Shown one piece after another: positions 20,234 through 28,982 of a DNA stretch of 64,000 nucleotides. A model generated the notes under the pieces. The model ran no database searches. It was not told the DNA's origin and saw only the letters and a program-made list of their open reading frames with translations. The stretch's first letter is position 1. Every line of letters begins with the position of its first letter. The stretch lies in NCBI GenBank assembly GCA_003283415.1, contig QBXH01000001.1:106215-170214 (forward strand), given 5' to 3'. Position numbers and translations under genes: made by a program. The DNA is from Prochlorococcus sp. AG-321-E21. Lineage in GTDB: Bacteria > Cyanobacteriota > Cyanobacteriia > PCC-6307 > Cyanobiaceae.

Positions 20234-21514
20234 TTATAGAGGTGGCAAAATACTTTCTGGATCACAAATATTCTTTAAAGTTTTTAATTCATGAAGTCTT
20301 TCCCCAAAAGATAAATGAACTTCTTCTTCGTGAGAATTTAAGTGATTATGAATTTGTGCTAGATGTATTTGTGGAAAAAAAGGTTTTAACTTTTTCCAGG
20401 ATTCATTCATCCAGTTCAAAACTATTTCCCTTTCTTTAAGATCATTTTTTTTCCATGAGGCATATATCCAAGGCTTCCAAGTACTTGTTCGATGAATAAA
20501 GAAACTTGAGTTGGGATCAAATTCTTTTGTCTTTAATCCAAGCTGTTGCGTCGCAATGTAGCAAGAACTATTTGGTTTGTTTTGAATTATTTCTTTCAAG
20601 CTACTTACAAAAATTTGAATATCATTTTTTAAATCTCCTCCAAGAAGACTTATTACTTCTGAATGGTTATTCTTATTTAACTCAAAAAGATCTAGTTCTT
20701 TTGGAAAGAAATCTATATGGTTATAGGTCTTGTAAATTTTTCTTTTGAGAGAGGAGAATTTTTCAAATTGTTTTAAATAATTTTGAAAAATCTCTTTGTC
20801 TGAATCATCTTTTATTTCTGCAAAGATATAAACATATATCCTCTCCGCAAAGATCCATTGAAGGCTAAGATTCTCTGGGAACCCCTCGGATAAATTAATA
20901 ATCTTTGAGAGTTCATTATCATCTACAAATCCTTCAATAATTTGAATAGGGTGAGATTGGAACGTTTTAAGACCAATTTCAGTAATTATTGCAAGAAAAG
21001 GAGCAGCACCTTTAAGCCCTTTCCATAATAGTTTTTGGGTTGAATTTAGACTATCTTTTTCTAGAGATATAAAGGTTCCATTTCCTAGGTACCCTTTTAT
21101 AGAATCAATATTATCGATAGCTAATCCATACCTTCGACTCATCGGACTTATTCCTCCTGTTAATATATATCCTGCACCTGGAAGTTTTGATAGGCCAATA
21201 GGGAAGGTCTTATTATGTTTTTCTAAATAATTCATCAGATCCTTCATAATCACTCCACCTCCAATTCTTATCAAATTCTTTTCTTTTTCAAGATGAATCT
21301 CGTTATATTCCTTTCTTAAATCAAGAGTAATAAAACCATTTCTAGCACAGCTTGATGTAGTACCCCCGCTGCAAACACAAAGATATTCTGGTTTTGATGA
21401 TGATTTGTAATGGCTATTAAATAAATTATCTTCTACCTTATAAATTAGTTTTTTAACTTGAGCATCACTAGAATTAATATTTGGGACTTGAAGTAAATTA
21501 TTATTTTTTTTCAC
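20234..21514 (-). CDS. FAD-binding (PCMH-type) oxidoreductase
   Basis: 426 aa. The PCMH/BBE-type FAD domain is visible as CSGGTTSSC, an IGGGVIMKDL strand-loop, and GLSKLPGAGYILTGGISPMSRRYG, matching the FAD pyrophosphate-binding segments. The C-terminus ends in LKNICDPESILPP, resembling the common tail of this family (D P ... F). No covalent-flavin His is obvious. Substrate is unknown; sugars or hydroxyacids are usual. It starts 30 nt upstream of the SulP gene and may share its transcript. Confidence 0.8.
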   Translation of the reverse strand: MKKNNNLLQVPNINSSDAQVKKLIYKVEDNLFNSHYKSSSKPEYLCVCSGGTTSSCARNGFITLDLRKEYNEIHLEKEKNLIRIGGGVIMKDLMNYLEKHNKTFPIGLSKLPGAGYILTGGISPMSRRYGLAIDNIDSIKGYLGNGTFISLEKDSLNSTQKLLWKGLKGAAPFLAIITEIGLKTFQSHPIQIIEGFVDDNELSKIINLSEGFPENLSLQWIFAERIYVYIFAEIKDDSDKEIFQNYLKQFEKFSSLKRKIYKTYNHIDFFPKELDLFELNKNNHSEVISLLGGDLKNDIQIFVSSLKEIIQNKPNSSCYIATQQLGLKTKEFDPNSSFFIHRTSTWKPWIYASWKKNDLKEREIVLNWMNESWKKLKPFFPQIHLAQIHNHLNSHEEEVHLSFGERLHELKTLKNICDPESILPPL

Positions 21515-21561
21515 TACTAAATATTCTTCTTTACTATTATGTTATTAGTTATTGATTACAA

Positions 21562-22716
21562 TTGGATACTTTTGACTCTAACTTAAATAAGCAATTTGGT
21601 ATCCTTATTTGTGGTCATGGAAGTAGAAATAAATTAGCTATTACAGAATTTCAGGAATTAACTAGTTTTATACAAAGAAAATATCCATCAATATTAGTTG
21701 AGTTTGGTTTTTTAGAATTTGCAAAACCCTCTCTTACTGATGCTTTAGATAAATTACGAAATAGTTCCATAACAAAAGTTATAGCAATACCGGCTATGCT
21801 TTTTGCTGCTGGGCACGTAAAAAATGACATACCAAGTTTACTTATGAACTATGCAAAAAAAACTAATATGGAAATAATTTATGGTAGAGAATTAGGAATT
21901 AATAATTTAATGATTAGTGCAGCTTGCGAGAGAGTTAAAGAAGTATTCAAAAAAGATAATTCTTTAATTCCTGAAGAATCATTATTAGTTGTTGTTGGAA
22001 GAGGCTCCTCTGATCCTGATGCAAATTCTAACGTATCTAAAATTACAAGAATGGTAGTTGAAGGAGTTGGTCTGGGATGGGGAGAAACTGTGTTCTCTGG
22101 AGTGACATTTCCATTAGTAGAACCTGGTTTGCGAAATGTTATAAGACTTGGTTATAAGAATATTATTATTTTTCCATACTTTCTTTTCTCAGGGGTACTC
22201 GTAACAAGAATAAAAAGACAGCTCGATTTAGTAGCACTTGATAATCCACATATTGAATTCCATGAGGCAAAATATCTTTCATCTCATAAATATGTCGTTC
22301 AAACTTTTGTTGAAAGGATTGAAGAAATTTTTAATGATGAGAGCAATAATTTTATGAATTGTTCCTTGTGCAAATATAGATCGAACTTATTTGGTTTCGA
22401 AAATGAAGTTGGATTAGTTCAAGAAAGCCATCATGATCATGTTGAGGGAATAGGCCTTAGTTGCGATTTGTGTGATTCTGAATGTAATGGGGCCTGCGAG
22501 ACGAATAGTCAAAGCTTAACTGAGGGCCAAGATCAAACAGTACTTTTAGCAGGAAAAACTGATGTTGAACATCATCATAAACATGCAGATCCCTATCATC
22601 AGACAGATCACCATCATCATAGTGTTTACCCAAATTCAAAACATCCTTTGGGACCTGTTACGCTTCGCTTGCTTAACGATGATCAAATCTTAAGAAATTC
22701 AGTTGAAAAAGACTGA
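21562..22716 (+). CDS. cbiX: CbiX-type chelatase with His-rich tail
   Basis: 384 aa, TTG start. Two class II chelatase repeats: the first begins GILICGHGSRNK (residues about 11-22), the second near residue 143 (LLVVVGRGSSDPDANS), with VKNDIPSLL and PYFLFSGVLVTRI as metal-handling segments. They insert Co2+ or Fe2+ into sirohydrochlorin for cobalamin or siroheme. The tail (residues about 275-365) has CSLCKYR, CDLCDSEC, and clustered His (HHHKH, HHHH), a likely metal store or sensor. The class II RNR in this window needs cobalamin. Confidence 0.85.
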   Translation: MDTFDSNLNKQFGILICGHGSRNKLAITEFQELTSFIQRKYPSILVEFGFLEFAKPSLTDALDKLRNSSITKVIAIPAMLFAAGHVKNDIPSLLMNYAKKTNMEIIYGRELGINNLMISAACERVKEVFKKDNSLIPEESLLVVVGRGSSDPDANSNVSKITRMVVEGVGLGWGETVFSGVTFPLVEPGLRNVIRLGYKNIIIFPYFLFSGVLVTRIKRQLDLVALDNPHIEFHEAKYLSSHKYVVQTFVERIEEIFNDESNNFMNCSLCKYRSNLFGFENEVGLVQESHHDHVEGIGLSCDLCDSECNGACETNSQSLTEGQDQTVLLAGKTDVEHHHKHADPYHQTDHHHHSVYPNSKHPLGPVTLRLLNDDQILRNSVEKD

Positions 22717-22732
22717 ATCAACAGTCTCTTTC
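22706..22732 (+). terminator. Possible terminator of cbiX
   Basis: GACTG / CAGTC stem flanked by an A run and a T-rich run, overlapping the cbiX stop codon. The stem is short, so this is only a candidate. Confidence 0.4.
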
Positions 22733-23036
22733 TTGACTTGGTCTCAATAGACTAATTATACATAAGTATTTCTAATAGAAATTCGGGAAAGTATTTAGGG
22801 TTATATTTTCCACAGTTAATAATAAGTTTTCCACGTCCACTTCCACATCGATTTAGCTATAAGAGCACATTTCGAAAATAACTGGACTTCAACATTATTC
22901 TTGACTTTTCTTAAAGCTTTTTTCAATTTCTACTTTTAGTGACAACTTTTTTTAAAATCTAATTTATTACATGAGTCTCATTTGATAAAGATATAGAAAT
23001 GATAAAAATATATTTTTGACTTTCTTACAAAAATAG
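22733..23036. promoter_or_regulatory. Intergenic gap with DnaA-box-like TTTTCCAC repeats
   Basis: About 300 nt without a gene. TTTTCCACA (22806-22814) and TTTTCCACG (22827-22835) lie 21 nt apart and resemble DnaA boxes (consensus TTWTNCACA); a third partial CTTCCACATCG follows. No dnaA/dnaN neighbourhood is present, so this is not the origin by context. Confidence 0.3.
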
Positions 23037-23066
23037 ATGACTATATTTATACATAAGATTTGTATT

Positions 23067-23324
23067 ATGAATCAAATAAATCAAGATAATAAAATTGAAG
23101 TTGATTTCGATAATTATTTTCCATCAAAGGTTTCTCTAGAAACCGAGCTTTCTGAAAGTCTATATGAAATTATGAAAGATTTTGTTTTACATAACCCCAC
23201 TTGGGATCAATATAAGCTGATAAATTCTGCTTTAGCTTCATTTCTTGTTCAAAATGGTTGTACTGATAGTTCAGTTTCAGAGATTTATATAAATCAACTT
23301 TTTACACCTTCTAAATCTTTTTAA
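23067..23324 (+). CDS. DUF2811 family protein
   Basis: 85 aa from the ATG at 23067. The track starts 10 codons earlier, at a weaker ATG. The sequence VSLETELSESLYEIMKDFV through HPTWDQ-like NPTWDQYKLINSALASFLVQNG matches the small cyanobacterial DUF2811 pattern. Function is unknown. The end overlaps the convergent GMC gene by 14 bp. Confidence 0.75.
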   Translation: MNQINQDNKIEVDFDNYFPSKVSLETELSESLYEIMKDFVLHNPTWDQYKLINSALASFLVQNGCTDSSVSEIYINQLFTPSKSF

Positions 23325-24951
23325 TATTTAAACAAGCTCTCCTGCTAATAGCCATCATCGTTAAAGTAGGACTTTGCCACGAAGAAGTTGGCCAACATGC
23401 ACCATCTAGAACAAGTACATTTTTACATCTCCATAATTGATTTGATTTATTGACGACACTGTTTTCCTCACTAAATCCCATAGCTGCTCCTCCTACTTCA
23501 TGAATATAATATCCTGGTGGTGGAGGATTTCCTGATAGCGCAATAGATTTTTCTGTAAAAAATCCCATAAATGGGATTTTCATGAGCTCATCCATCCTTC
23601 TGATTTTTCCATCTGCTGCTTCAATTGAATCTCGGATAGTACTCTCCATATGTCTAACCATATTCAATTCGTTTTCACTCCATTCGAATTCAATATGAGG
23701 AATTGGAATCCCCCAATTATCTGTTTTGTTAGATAGGGAAACTGAATTTTCTTCTCTTGGTAGGACCTCACCATGCGCGATCAGGAAACCCATAGAAGAA
23801 TCTAAATCTTTTTGTAAAAACTTAGGAATCCCTAACCTGTCAATTGCGCCCCAAATTCCATAACCTCTTAAAAAGTTAATACTTTCAGGTTTAGGTAAGT
23901 TAGTCCCGAAAGGTATAAAAAAGCTTCCCGCTCCAGAGAGTTCAGGATAAGGAGTAGATGAATTTTTTGTCTGAATTGTATTTGGAACTGAAAAGAATCT
24001 ACAGATAGAAATATGATCCATTAGATATTTTCCTAATTTCTCAGAGGTATCTTTAAAGCCGCAGGAATTTGACTTGGCCTCAGAGTTAAGTAGTATCCTA
24101 AGTGTTGATATTGTTGAAGCACATAGAATAATTAAATCGCACTTTAATGATGTTTTTATACCATTTTCTAAATTTACAATGTTTATTTTAGAAGCGAGCT
24201 CAGTTTTTTTATCTGTTTCAAATGATTCTACTAAGTGATTTGAAAGTATTTGAACATTTCCCGTTTTTAATGCTTTTTTGAAGGTGGTCCCCACACTTGA
24301 AGATTGCGGCCATTTATCTTCTTTTACTGAGGAATTACGGTCAAAACCTCTAGATTGAATAAACGGATAGTTTAATTTTGATTTAACTTTATCGCCAAAA
24401 ATATTTTCATTATTTGTAAGAGGTATTTTACCAATATATTTACCATTTGGAACTTCTTCAATATCATCTTTTTGTCCATAAATCCCACAGAATTTCTCAA
24501 TAAAATCATAATGAGGTGATAATTCATCGTAAGAAATAGGCCAATCTGGTCCGTATCCATCTTTTTTAGATGGATGAAAATCCTCTGGAGAAAATCTTAA
24601 GGTAATACCTCCCCAAGTTAATGATCTCCCTCCATATTGCTTGCCTTGAGTCCAAAGGAATGGCTTGTTTTTGGGTTGACTATAAGGATGATTTAATTCA
24701 TTTGAATATAAATTAGGGTTGTTTTTCCAATAACCTGGATGCTGACTTTGGTTAGCATGTTTTTTTGAGACTATTCCTGATAATCGGGTTAAGGTATCTT
24801 TCGGCTCATTACTGCTAGCCTCATCTCTTTTAATTTCAGGACCTGCTTCTATTACTAGAACTCTTATTCCTTGTTCGGCTAAAGTAAGTGTAGCTACTCC
24901 TCCTGTAGCTCCTGAACCAACTACTATTGCATCATAAGGATTTATATCCAA
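23311..24951 (-). CDS. GMC-family flavin oxidoreductase
   Basis: 546 aa. The N-terminal FAD-binding loop VVGSGATGGVATLTLAEQG is at residues 10-28, GGRSLTWGGITLRF corresponds to the GMC signature, and the C-terminal EVGGAAMGF carries the catalytic region. GMC enzymes oxidise alcohols, sugars or choline; the substrate is unknown. No signal peptide is visible, so it is cytoplasmic. It is the second flavin oxidase within about 5 kb. Confidence 0.85.
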   Translation of the reverse strand: MDINPYDAIVVGSGATGGVATLTLAEQGIRVLVIEAGPEIKRDEASSNEPKDTLTRLSGIVSKKHANQSQHPGYWKNNPNLYSNELNHPYSQPKNKPFLWTQGKQYGGRSLTWGGITLRFSPEDFHPSKKDGYGPDWPISYDELSPHYDFIEKFCGIYGQKDDIEEVPNGKYIGKIPLTNNENIFGDKVKSKLNYPFIQSRGFDRNSSVKEDKWPQSSSVGTTFKKALKTGNVQILSNHLVESFETDKKTELASKINIVNLENGIKTSLKCDLIILCASTISTLRILLNSEAKSNSCGFKDTSEKLGKYLMDHISICRFFSVPNTIQTKNSSTPYPELSGAGSFFIPFGTNLPKPESINFLRGYGIWGAIDRLGIPKFLQKDLDSSMGFLIAHGEVLPREENSVSLSNKTDNWGIPIPHIEFEWSENELNMVRHMESTIRDSIEAADGKIRRMDELMKIPFMGFFTEKSIALSGNPPPPGYYIHEVGGAAMGFSEENSVVNKSNQLWRCKNVLVLDGACWPTSSWQSPTLTMMAISRRACLNIKKI

Positions 24952-25059
24952 AATTTACTTTTATATTTTTCATATAAATAAATATAGCATTCAGTAAAAT
25001 ATCTATTTCATGTTTTCTACTTAAGAAGTTAGAATTTATTTAAACATGTTTAGATTTTA

Positions 25060-25533
25060 ATGAGATTTATAATATCGATTATTTTTTCGATTGGTCTAAT
25101 CTTCCCATCTAGTTGTTTTGCGGCATTAGATTATGGTAAACAATCATTATTAGGAGCTGATTTTTCTGGATCTGATTTACAAGGTGCAACTTTCTATTTA
25201 ACAGATTTACAGGATGCAAATTTGTCAAATTGTGATCTCCAAAATGCAAGTTTATATGGAGCAAAATTAAAGGATACAAATTTAAGTAATTCTAATTTAA
25301 GAGAAGTTACTCTTGATTCGGCAGTATTGGATGGAACTGATTTAACAAATACTAATTTAGAGGATTCTTTTGCTTACAGTACACAATTTGAAAATGTAAA
25401 AATTCAAGGAGCAGATTTTACAAATGTCTATTTGCCAAGAGATATCGTGAGGGAATTTTGTAAAGAGGCTTCTGGAACTAATCCTTTTACAAACAGAGAA
25501 ACTAAGGAAACTTTAGAGTGTGATTATATTTAA
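25060..25533 (+). CDS. Exported pentapeptide-repeat protein
   Basis: 157 aa. A signal peptide (residues 1-22, ending SSCFA-A) is followed by tandem A(D/N)Lxx repeats from about residue 33 to 122 (GADFSGSDLQGATF, DANLSNCDLQNASL and so on), forming a right-handed beta helix. The C-terminus has two Cys. Similar proteins sit in the thylakoid lumen. The ligand is unknown. Confidence 0.82.
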   Translation: MRFIISIIFSIGLIFPSSCFAALDYGKQSLLGADFSGSDLQGATFYLTDLQDANLSNCDLQNASLYGAKLKDTNLSNSNLREVTLDSAVLDGTDLTNTNLEDSFAYSTQFENVKIQGADFTNVYLPRDIVREFCKEASGTNPFTNRETKETLECDYI

Positions 25534-25535
25534 AT

Positions 25536-25922
25536 TTAAGCAAATGAAAGTTCTTTTTTGATTTTCCTATGCTTGTAAAGTGATCGCCCCACGGGCCAAC
25601 CTAAAGTAAATAAATGTCTAATAAGAACATTTGAGTATCTAAAATTTAATTTACTAGAAAAATTGATATCTAATTCATTTAAGGTTTTTATTAATAAATT
25701 AAGGTCTTGCTTTTTACCCCTCTTCTTGTCTAATAAAATCGAATTTGAATTAAAAACTTTATTTTGCAACATCTTTTCGCTTTCAGCAAAGCCTACTTCA
25801 ATTGTATTAAAATCAACAGAATATAGAGTATAAACTATTCCAACTTTAGATTTTTGATGAACTAAATTTAAAGATGATGAAATTAATTTACGATATTCTT
25901 TAATTATTTTTTTTAAAACCAT
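25536..25922 (-). CDS. Small basic partner of the RHH gene, possibly GIY-YIG-like
   Basis: 128 aa from the ATG at 25922; the tracked start at 25952 would overlap the upstream RHH gene by 29 bp. The ATG at 25922 lies 1 nt after that gene's stop, a tight two-gene layout. VGIVYTLYSVDFNTIEVGFAES resembles the strand-turn-strand start of GIY-YIG folds, and FRYSNVLIRHLFTLGWPVGRSLY is a recognisable conserved-looking C-terminal block. Catalytic residues are not confirmed. The nuclease-like reading is tentative. Confidence 0.6.
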   Translation of the reverse strand: MVLKKIIKEYRKLISSSLNLVHQKSKVGIVYTLYSVDFNTIEVGFAESEKMLQNKVFNSNSILLDKKRGKKQDLNLLIKTLNELDINFSSKLNFRYSNVLIRHLFTLGWPVGRSLYKHRKIKKELSFA

Positions 25923-25923
25923 T

Positions 25924-26421
25924 TTATTTTTGTTCGTTTTGAGAAATTTCATATTTTTCTAACAAATTATTCACTTCTGCCAAAGCAATTCTTTTCTGAC
26001 AAGCCGAATCATATCGATTTATTGCTATTGATGGTATTGAACCTTTGCTCTTCATTTCTCGTAGACCAGTTTCTAAACACTGAAATGCAACACTTGATAG
26101 ATCTCGCCCTTCTGCAGCTGCCCAAACCTTTAAAAGATAATTGAGATTTGATGGGACAGAAATTTGAACTTTGTTTGAGTTAGAGGTATTTAAAGCAATA
26201 TCATCTAAACTTATTTCTTTTGAGGAAATAGTTTCTTTTACTTTCTTCTTTAAACTTTTAACTTGACCTAAGGCATCTTCATTATTTTTAAATTTTCTTT
26301 CTATCTCAAATAAATCTTCCTCAGTGTTAATTAAAGCTTCTAGCGCCCACTTTGCGTCATCTTCCGCAATAGTTGTACTCTTTAGCCATTCATCTCTAAT
26401 ATAAGACCAATTCTTGGGCAT
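25924..26421 (-). CDS. Ribbon-helix-helix-like DNA-binding protein
   Basis: 165 aa from the ATG at 26421. The track uses a TTG 8 codons upstream. The N-terminal half is a charged helical or coiled-coil region (DLFEIERKFKNNEDALGQVKSLKKK). At about residues 80-115, KVQISVPSNLNYLLKVWAAAEGRD followed by two helices has the strand-helix-helix layout of RHH repressors. A run of palindromic and direct repeats lies just upstream, as expected for an autoregulated RHH gene. The downstream partner is 1 nt away. Confidence 0.65.
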   Translation of the reverse strand: MPKNWSYIRDEWLKSTTIAEDDAKWALEALINTEEDLFEIERKFKNNEDALGQVKSLKKKVKETISSKEISLDDIALNTSNSNKVQISVPSNLNYLLKVWAAAEGRDLSSVAFQCLETGLREMKSKGSIPSIAINRYDSACQKRIALAEVNNLLEKYEISQNEQK

Positions 26422-26450
26422 AATCTTTAAGCTATATCTTGACAATACTT

Positions 26451-26501
26451 TAATCTATATAGATTGTCTATAGATTCTAAAATGATTATAAATAGATTGT
26501 A
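26451..26501 (-). promoter_or_regulatory. Operator-like repeat cluster upstream of the RHH gene
   Basis: A perfect 14-bp palindrome AATCTATATAGATT (26452-26465) is followed by the palindrome TCTATAGA (26467-26474). The half-site TAGATT(G/C)T recurs at 26460, 26471 and 26493, that is at spacings of 11 and 22 bp, about one and two helical turns. This lies 30-80 bp upstream of the ATG. Confidence 0.6.
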
Positions 26502-26521
26502 TAATTTTTTAATAAAATATT

Positions 26522-26630
26522 TCAAAACATAATATTTAGCGCTCTCTCTCTCTCAGATCGGTTTTATAATCATTTAGATCATCAACCAAAGCTAAGACTG
26601 TTCCACTATTTCTATTGGCGTAAGCCCCTA
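26522..26630 (-). pseudogene. Possible gene remnant (36-codon fragment)
   Basis: On the minus strand a short frame after a stop codon reads LGAYANRNSGTVLALVDD and ends LRERALNIMF. It has protein-like composition and no start codon at its beginning. It looks like the end of a lost gene upstream of the RHH unit. No family is recognised. The remaining bases to 26997 show no supported gene. Confidence 0.3.
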
Positions 26631-26997
26631 GTTATTTACAAACATATTCAATAAAAAAATCTTACATAATTAATTAATATCTTGCACTCCTATAACTCTG
26701 TGTTTATGAAAATCTACCCTATTAGATATTTTAAAAATTAATTAAGTGAATTCTTTCACCTCTTTATCTTTCTCAGATACAAGGGCAAGAGTAAATTATT
26801 CATGAGTATAGTTTTTATGTAATTAGATTTATTCCAAATCCTATTTACATAAAATTAATAGATTTATCCAAACCACCAACTCTCAAAATGGTATCTAAGA
26901 TTATCATTAAAAGTTTAATTGTTTGTACACAATGATATTTCGTAAAGTTGGTTTTTATGAAAATACGTTAAATTATATATTAAAGGGTGAATTTTAA

Positions 26998-27432
26998 TTG
27001 AATCAAATAATTCAACGAGCAACTTCAGTTATTTTTTATACTTTGCCATTAAAAGCTTCATTGCCTTTTGGATATTATTTATTCTATAAATTTTCTTTTT
27101 TAAAAATACTTTTATTGCTCACATTCCCTGTTGCGATAATTGAAAGATCCTTACCTTTTGGAGGTATATTATTTTTTATAATATTGTTTGCAGGAGTTGT
27201 AAGAAATCCTAAGGTCCCTTATTTTATAAGATATAATGCTTGCCAAGCGTTACTCCTTGATATTGCCTTAATAATAATTAGTTATCTATTACGTATTTTG
27301 CCTTTAGTTGAATTTGGTTCAATAGTATTTATATTTACACTATCTATTTTTATTTTTTCTATATTCAAGTGTATTAATGGCGTTGAACCTGAAATACCAT
27401 TTATAAGTAAATCTGTAAGAATGCAAATTTAG
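26998..27432 (+). CDS. Tic20-like (Ycf60) membrane protein
   Basis: 144 aa, TTG start. Four hydrophobic helices; the motif VPYFIRYNACQALLLDIAL is the hallmark of the Tic20/Ycf60 family (Phe-x-x-x-N-x-x-Q). In chloroplasts Tic20 is a protein-import channel subunit; the role in free-living cyanobacteria is unsettled. The C-terminus VNGxEPxIPxISxSVRMQI is also typical. Confidence 0.85.
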   Translation: MNQIIQRATSVIFYTLPLKASLPFGYYLFYKFSFLKILLLLTFPVAIIERSLPFGGILFFIILFAGVVRNPKVPYFIRYNACQALLLDIALIIISYLLRILPLVEFGSIVFIFTLSIFIFSIFKCINGVEPEIPFISKSVRMQI

Positions 27433-27465
27433 ATAAATCAAGAAGTTCCTGTTTGCTTGAGTTTT

Positions 27466-27795
27466 TTAACATTCATTTAAAATAGATTCCCATCTTTTTT
27501 GACTTGTTTTTATTGCTTCCATTGGTGGTTCAGTCCCCCCAATTTCAAATGCTTTAATTAAGGATTTATTAGCTAATAATCCTAACATTGCGGCTTCTCT
27601 CTGTCTTGAACATACATTTTTTCTAGATCCTTCTTTAAGAGTAATTTCTATCTCTTTGAGAATTTTGCTGGCTTTGTTTGATTTAGAGTAAAAATCATTC
27701 ATATAAACATCAAGAGGTGTTTCAGCTAGCGTTTGATTTGGTGAAACGATGAAAGTTAACAAAATTAAAAAAGAGATAATAATAAATCTGCTCAT
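27466..27795 (-). CDS. Small exported protein, unknown
   Basis: 109 aa. A clear signal peptide (residues 1-24, cleaved around TLA-ET) is followed by a helical mature part with two Cys (NVCSRQRE and the C-terminal NEC), which could form a disulfide. No family is recognised. Its start overlaps the end of the membrane-protein gene upstream by 4 bp, so the two are probably translationally coupled. Confidence 0.7.
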   Translation of the reverse strand: MSRFIIISFLILLTFIVSPNQTLAETPLDVYMNDFYSKSNKASKILKEIEITLKEGSRKNVCSRQREAAMLGLLANKSLIKAFEIGGTEPPMEAIKTSQKRWESILNEC

Positions 27796-28409
27796 TTCAA
27801 AATCTCAGATAATTTATTTTTTGATCTTCTTAATACTAAATAAAAAGTAATTACACTAATAGTCCCTGATGGTCCAATAAATACATGCCAAATTTGGTTT
27901 CCAGTTATTGATAGATTTGTTCCAAAGAAAGTTGTAAAAATAATGCCAAAGATTGGGTAAGCAATGAAGATCCAATCTTTAAACTTTCGTTGCCAGTTTA
28001 TGATCAAGAATATACTAATAATTACTTGTAATGAAAGAGCTATCGTTTTATCAATTAATAAATAGGAAACTATTGAGCAAAAACATAGGAAGATATTTGC
28101 TCTAATAGCAAATTTATTTTTAATAACGGATATTGTTAAACTTGTTAAGCCTAAAGCAAGAAAAGTATAAAAAAACCAATTAAAGATAGAAGAATGATCT
28201 ATATAAATCCAATTTGTTTTTGTATGATCAATCATCTCAAACATTGAGGCCAAACCTAAAAAAATAAAACCAAAGGGAATAAGAGCATGGCTTTTTATAT
28301 TTTTAAATTTATTAATTGATTTAATTCCAAGAAATATTGGAACAATTACTGCTTGCAAATGTGCAGAAAATAAGAGAAAGAAAAACAAATTTATTTTAAA
28401 TATCCTCAA
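27792..28409 (-). CDS. Multi-pass membrane protein, unknown
   Basis: 205 aa with six or so hydrophobic segments and few charged loops. FIGPSGTISVITFYLVLRRSK closes the protein. No family is recognised. It is coupled by a 4-bp overlap to the exported 109-aa protein downstream. A shared envelope role is plausible but unproven. Confidence 0.7.
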   Translation of the reverse strand: MRIFKINLFFFLLFSAHLQAVIVPIFLGIKSINKFKNIKSHALIPFGFIFLGLASMFEMIDHTKTNWIYIDHSSIFNWFFYTFLALGLTSLTISVIKNKFAIRANIFLCFCSIVSYLLIDKTIALSLQVIISIFLIINWQRKFKDWIFIAYPIFGIIFTTFFGTNLSITGNQIWHVFIGPSGTISVITFYLVLRRSKNKLSEILK

Positions 28410-28445
28410 TTTATTTTAAATTTAAATTAAATATGAGGGTTTAAA

Positions 28446-28646
28446 TTATCTCAAAAGAGAAATATACCATTGCCCAATTAAGACAATTAATAATGTAAGA
28501 ACCAGGGGGAAAGCAGGGTAGCGAGTTTGAAAATTTGCTGGTGGCCAAGGAGACCATGATATAAGTCTACCTTTGGGTTCTTTTGAAGGAATTATTTTTT
28601 TTGTTTTATTGGTACTTGAAGTTTTTGTTGCAAATCCTTTTTCCAT
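28446..28646 (-). CDS. Small tail-anchored membrane protein
   Basis: 66 aa from the ATG at 28646 (MEKGFATKTS). The track begins 6 codons earlier. A Ser/Thr/Lys-rich N-terminus is followed by a Pro/Trp-rich stretch (WSPWPPANF) and one C-terminal membrane helix. Family not recognised. It starts 36 nt before the upstream membrane gene on the same strand ends the group. Confidence 0.6.
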   Translation of the reverse strand: MEKGFATKTSSTNKTKKIIPSKEPKGRLISWSPWPPANFQTRYPAFPLVLTLLIVLIGQWYISLLR

Positions 28647-28749
28647 AGTTAATACCAAAAACAAATTTTAACAAAAACAAAAATAAAGAGTGTATTTAAA
28701 ACTATATAATGTCTATTTGATTTATTATTCCAATAAACTTACTTTTAAT

Positions 28750-28953
28750 ATGGGAGAAGCTAAAAGAAGGAAAGATTTGGGTTTACCCCCTAGAGAAAAA
28801 GAATTTGTTTTACCCGAATTTAATAAAGATAAGGTCAAGCAGAAAGTTAGAAATACTTTATATAAATATCCAATTATTCCTTTCGTATTTTATGGTGTTG
28901 CAATTGTTATCCTTCTTGTTGGCGTATACATTGTCATTAAATATTATAAGTAA
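28750..28953 (+). CDS. DUF2839-like small membrane protein
   Basis: 67 aa from the ATG at 28750 (MGEAKRRKDLGLPPRE), the conserved N-terminus of DUF2839-type cyanobacterial proteins. The tracked start 60 nt upstream adds an untypical hydrophobic leader and is rejected. A single C-terminal membrane helix spans about residues 43-64. Function unknown. Confidence 0.75.
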   Translation: MGEAKRRKDLGLPPREKEFVLPEFNKDKVKQKVRNTLYKYPIIPFVFYGVAIVILLVGVYIVIKYYK

Positions 28954-28982
28954 TAATTGATAATTTTTTTGAATAAATAATA

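Noticed and set aside
22806-22835. Replication origin
   Set aside because: Only two box-like sites, no dnaA or dnaN nearby and no AT-unwinding repeat; chance is likely.
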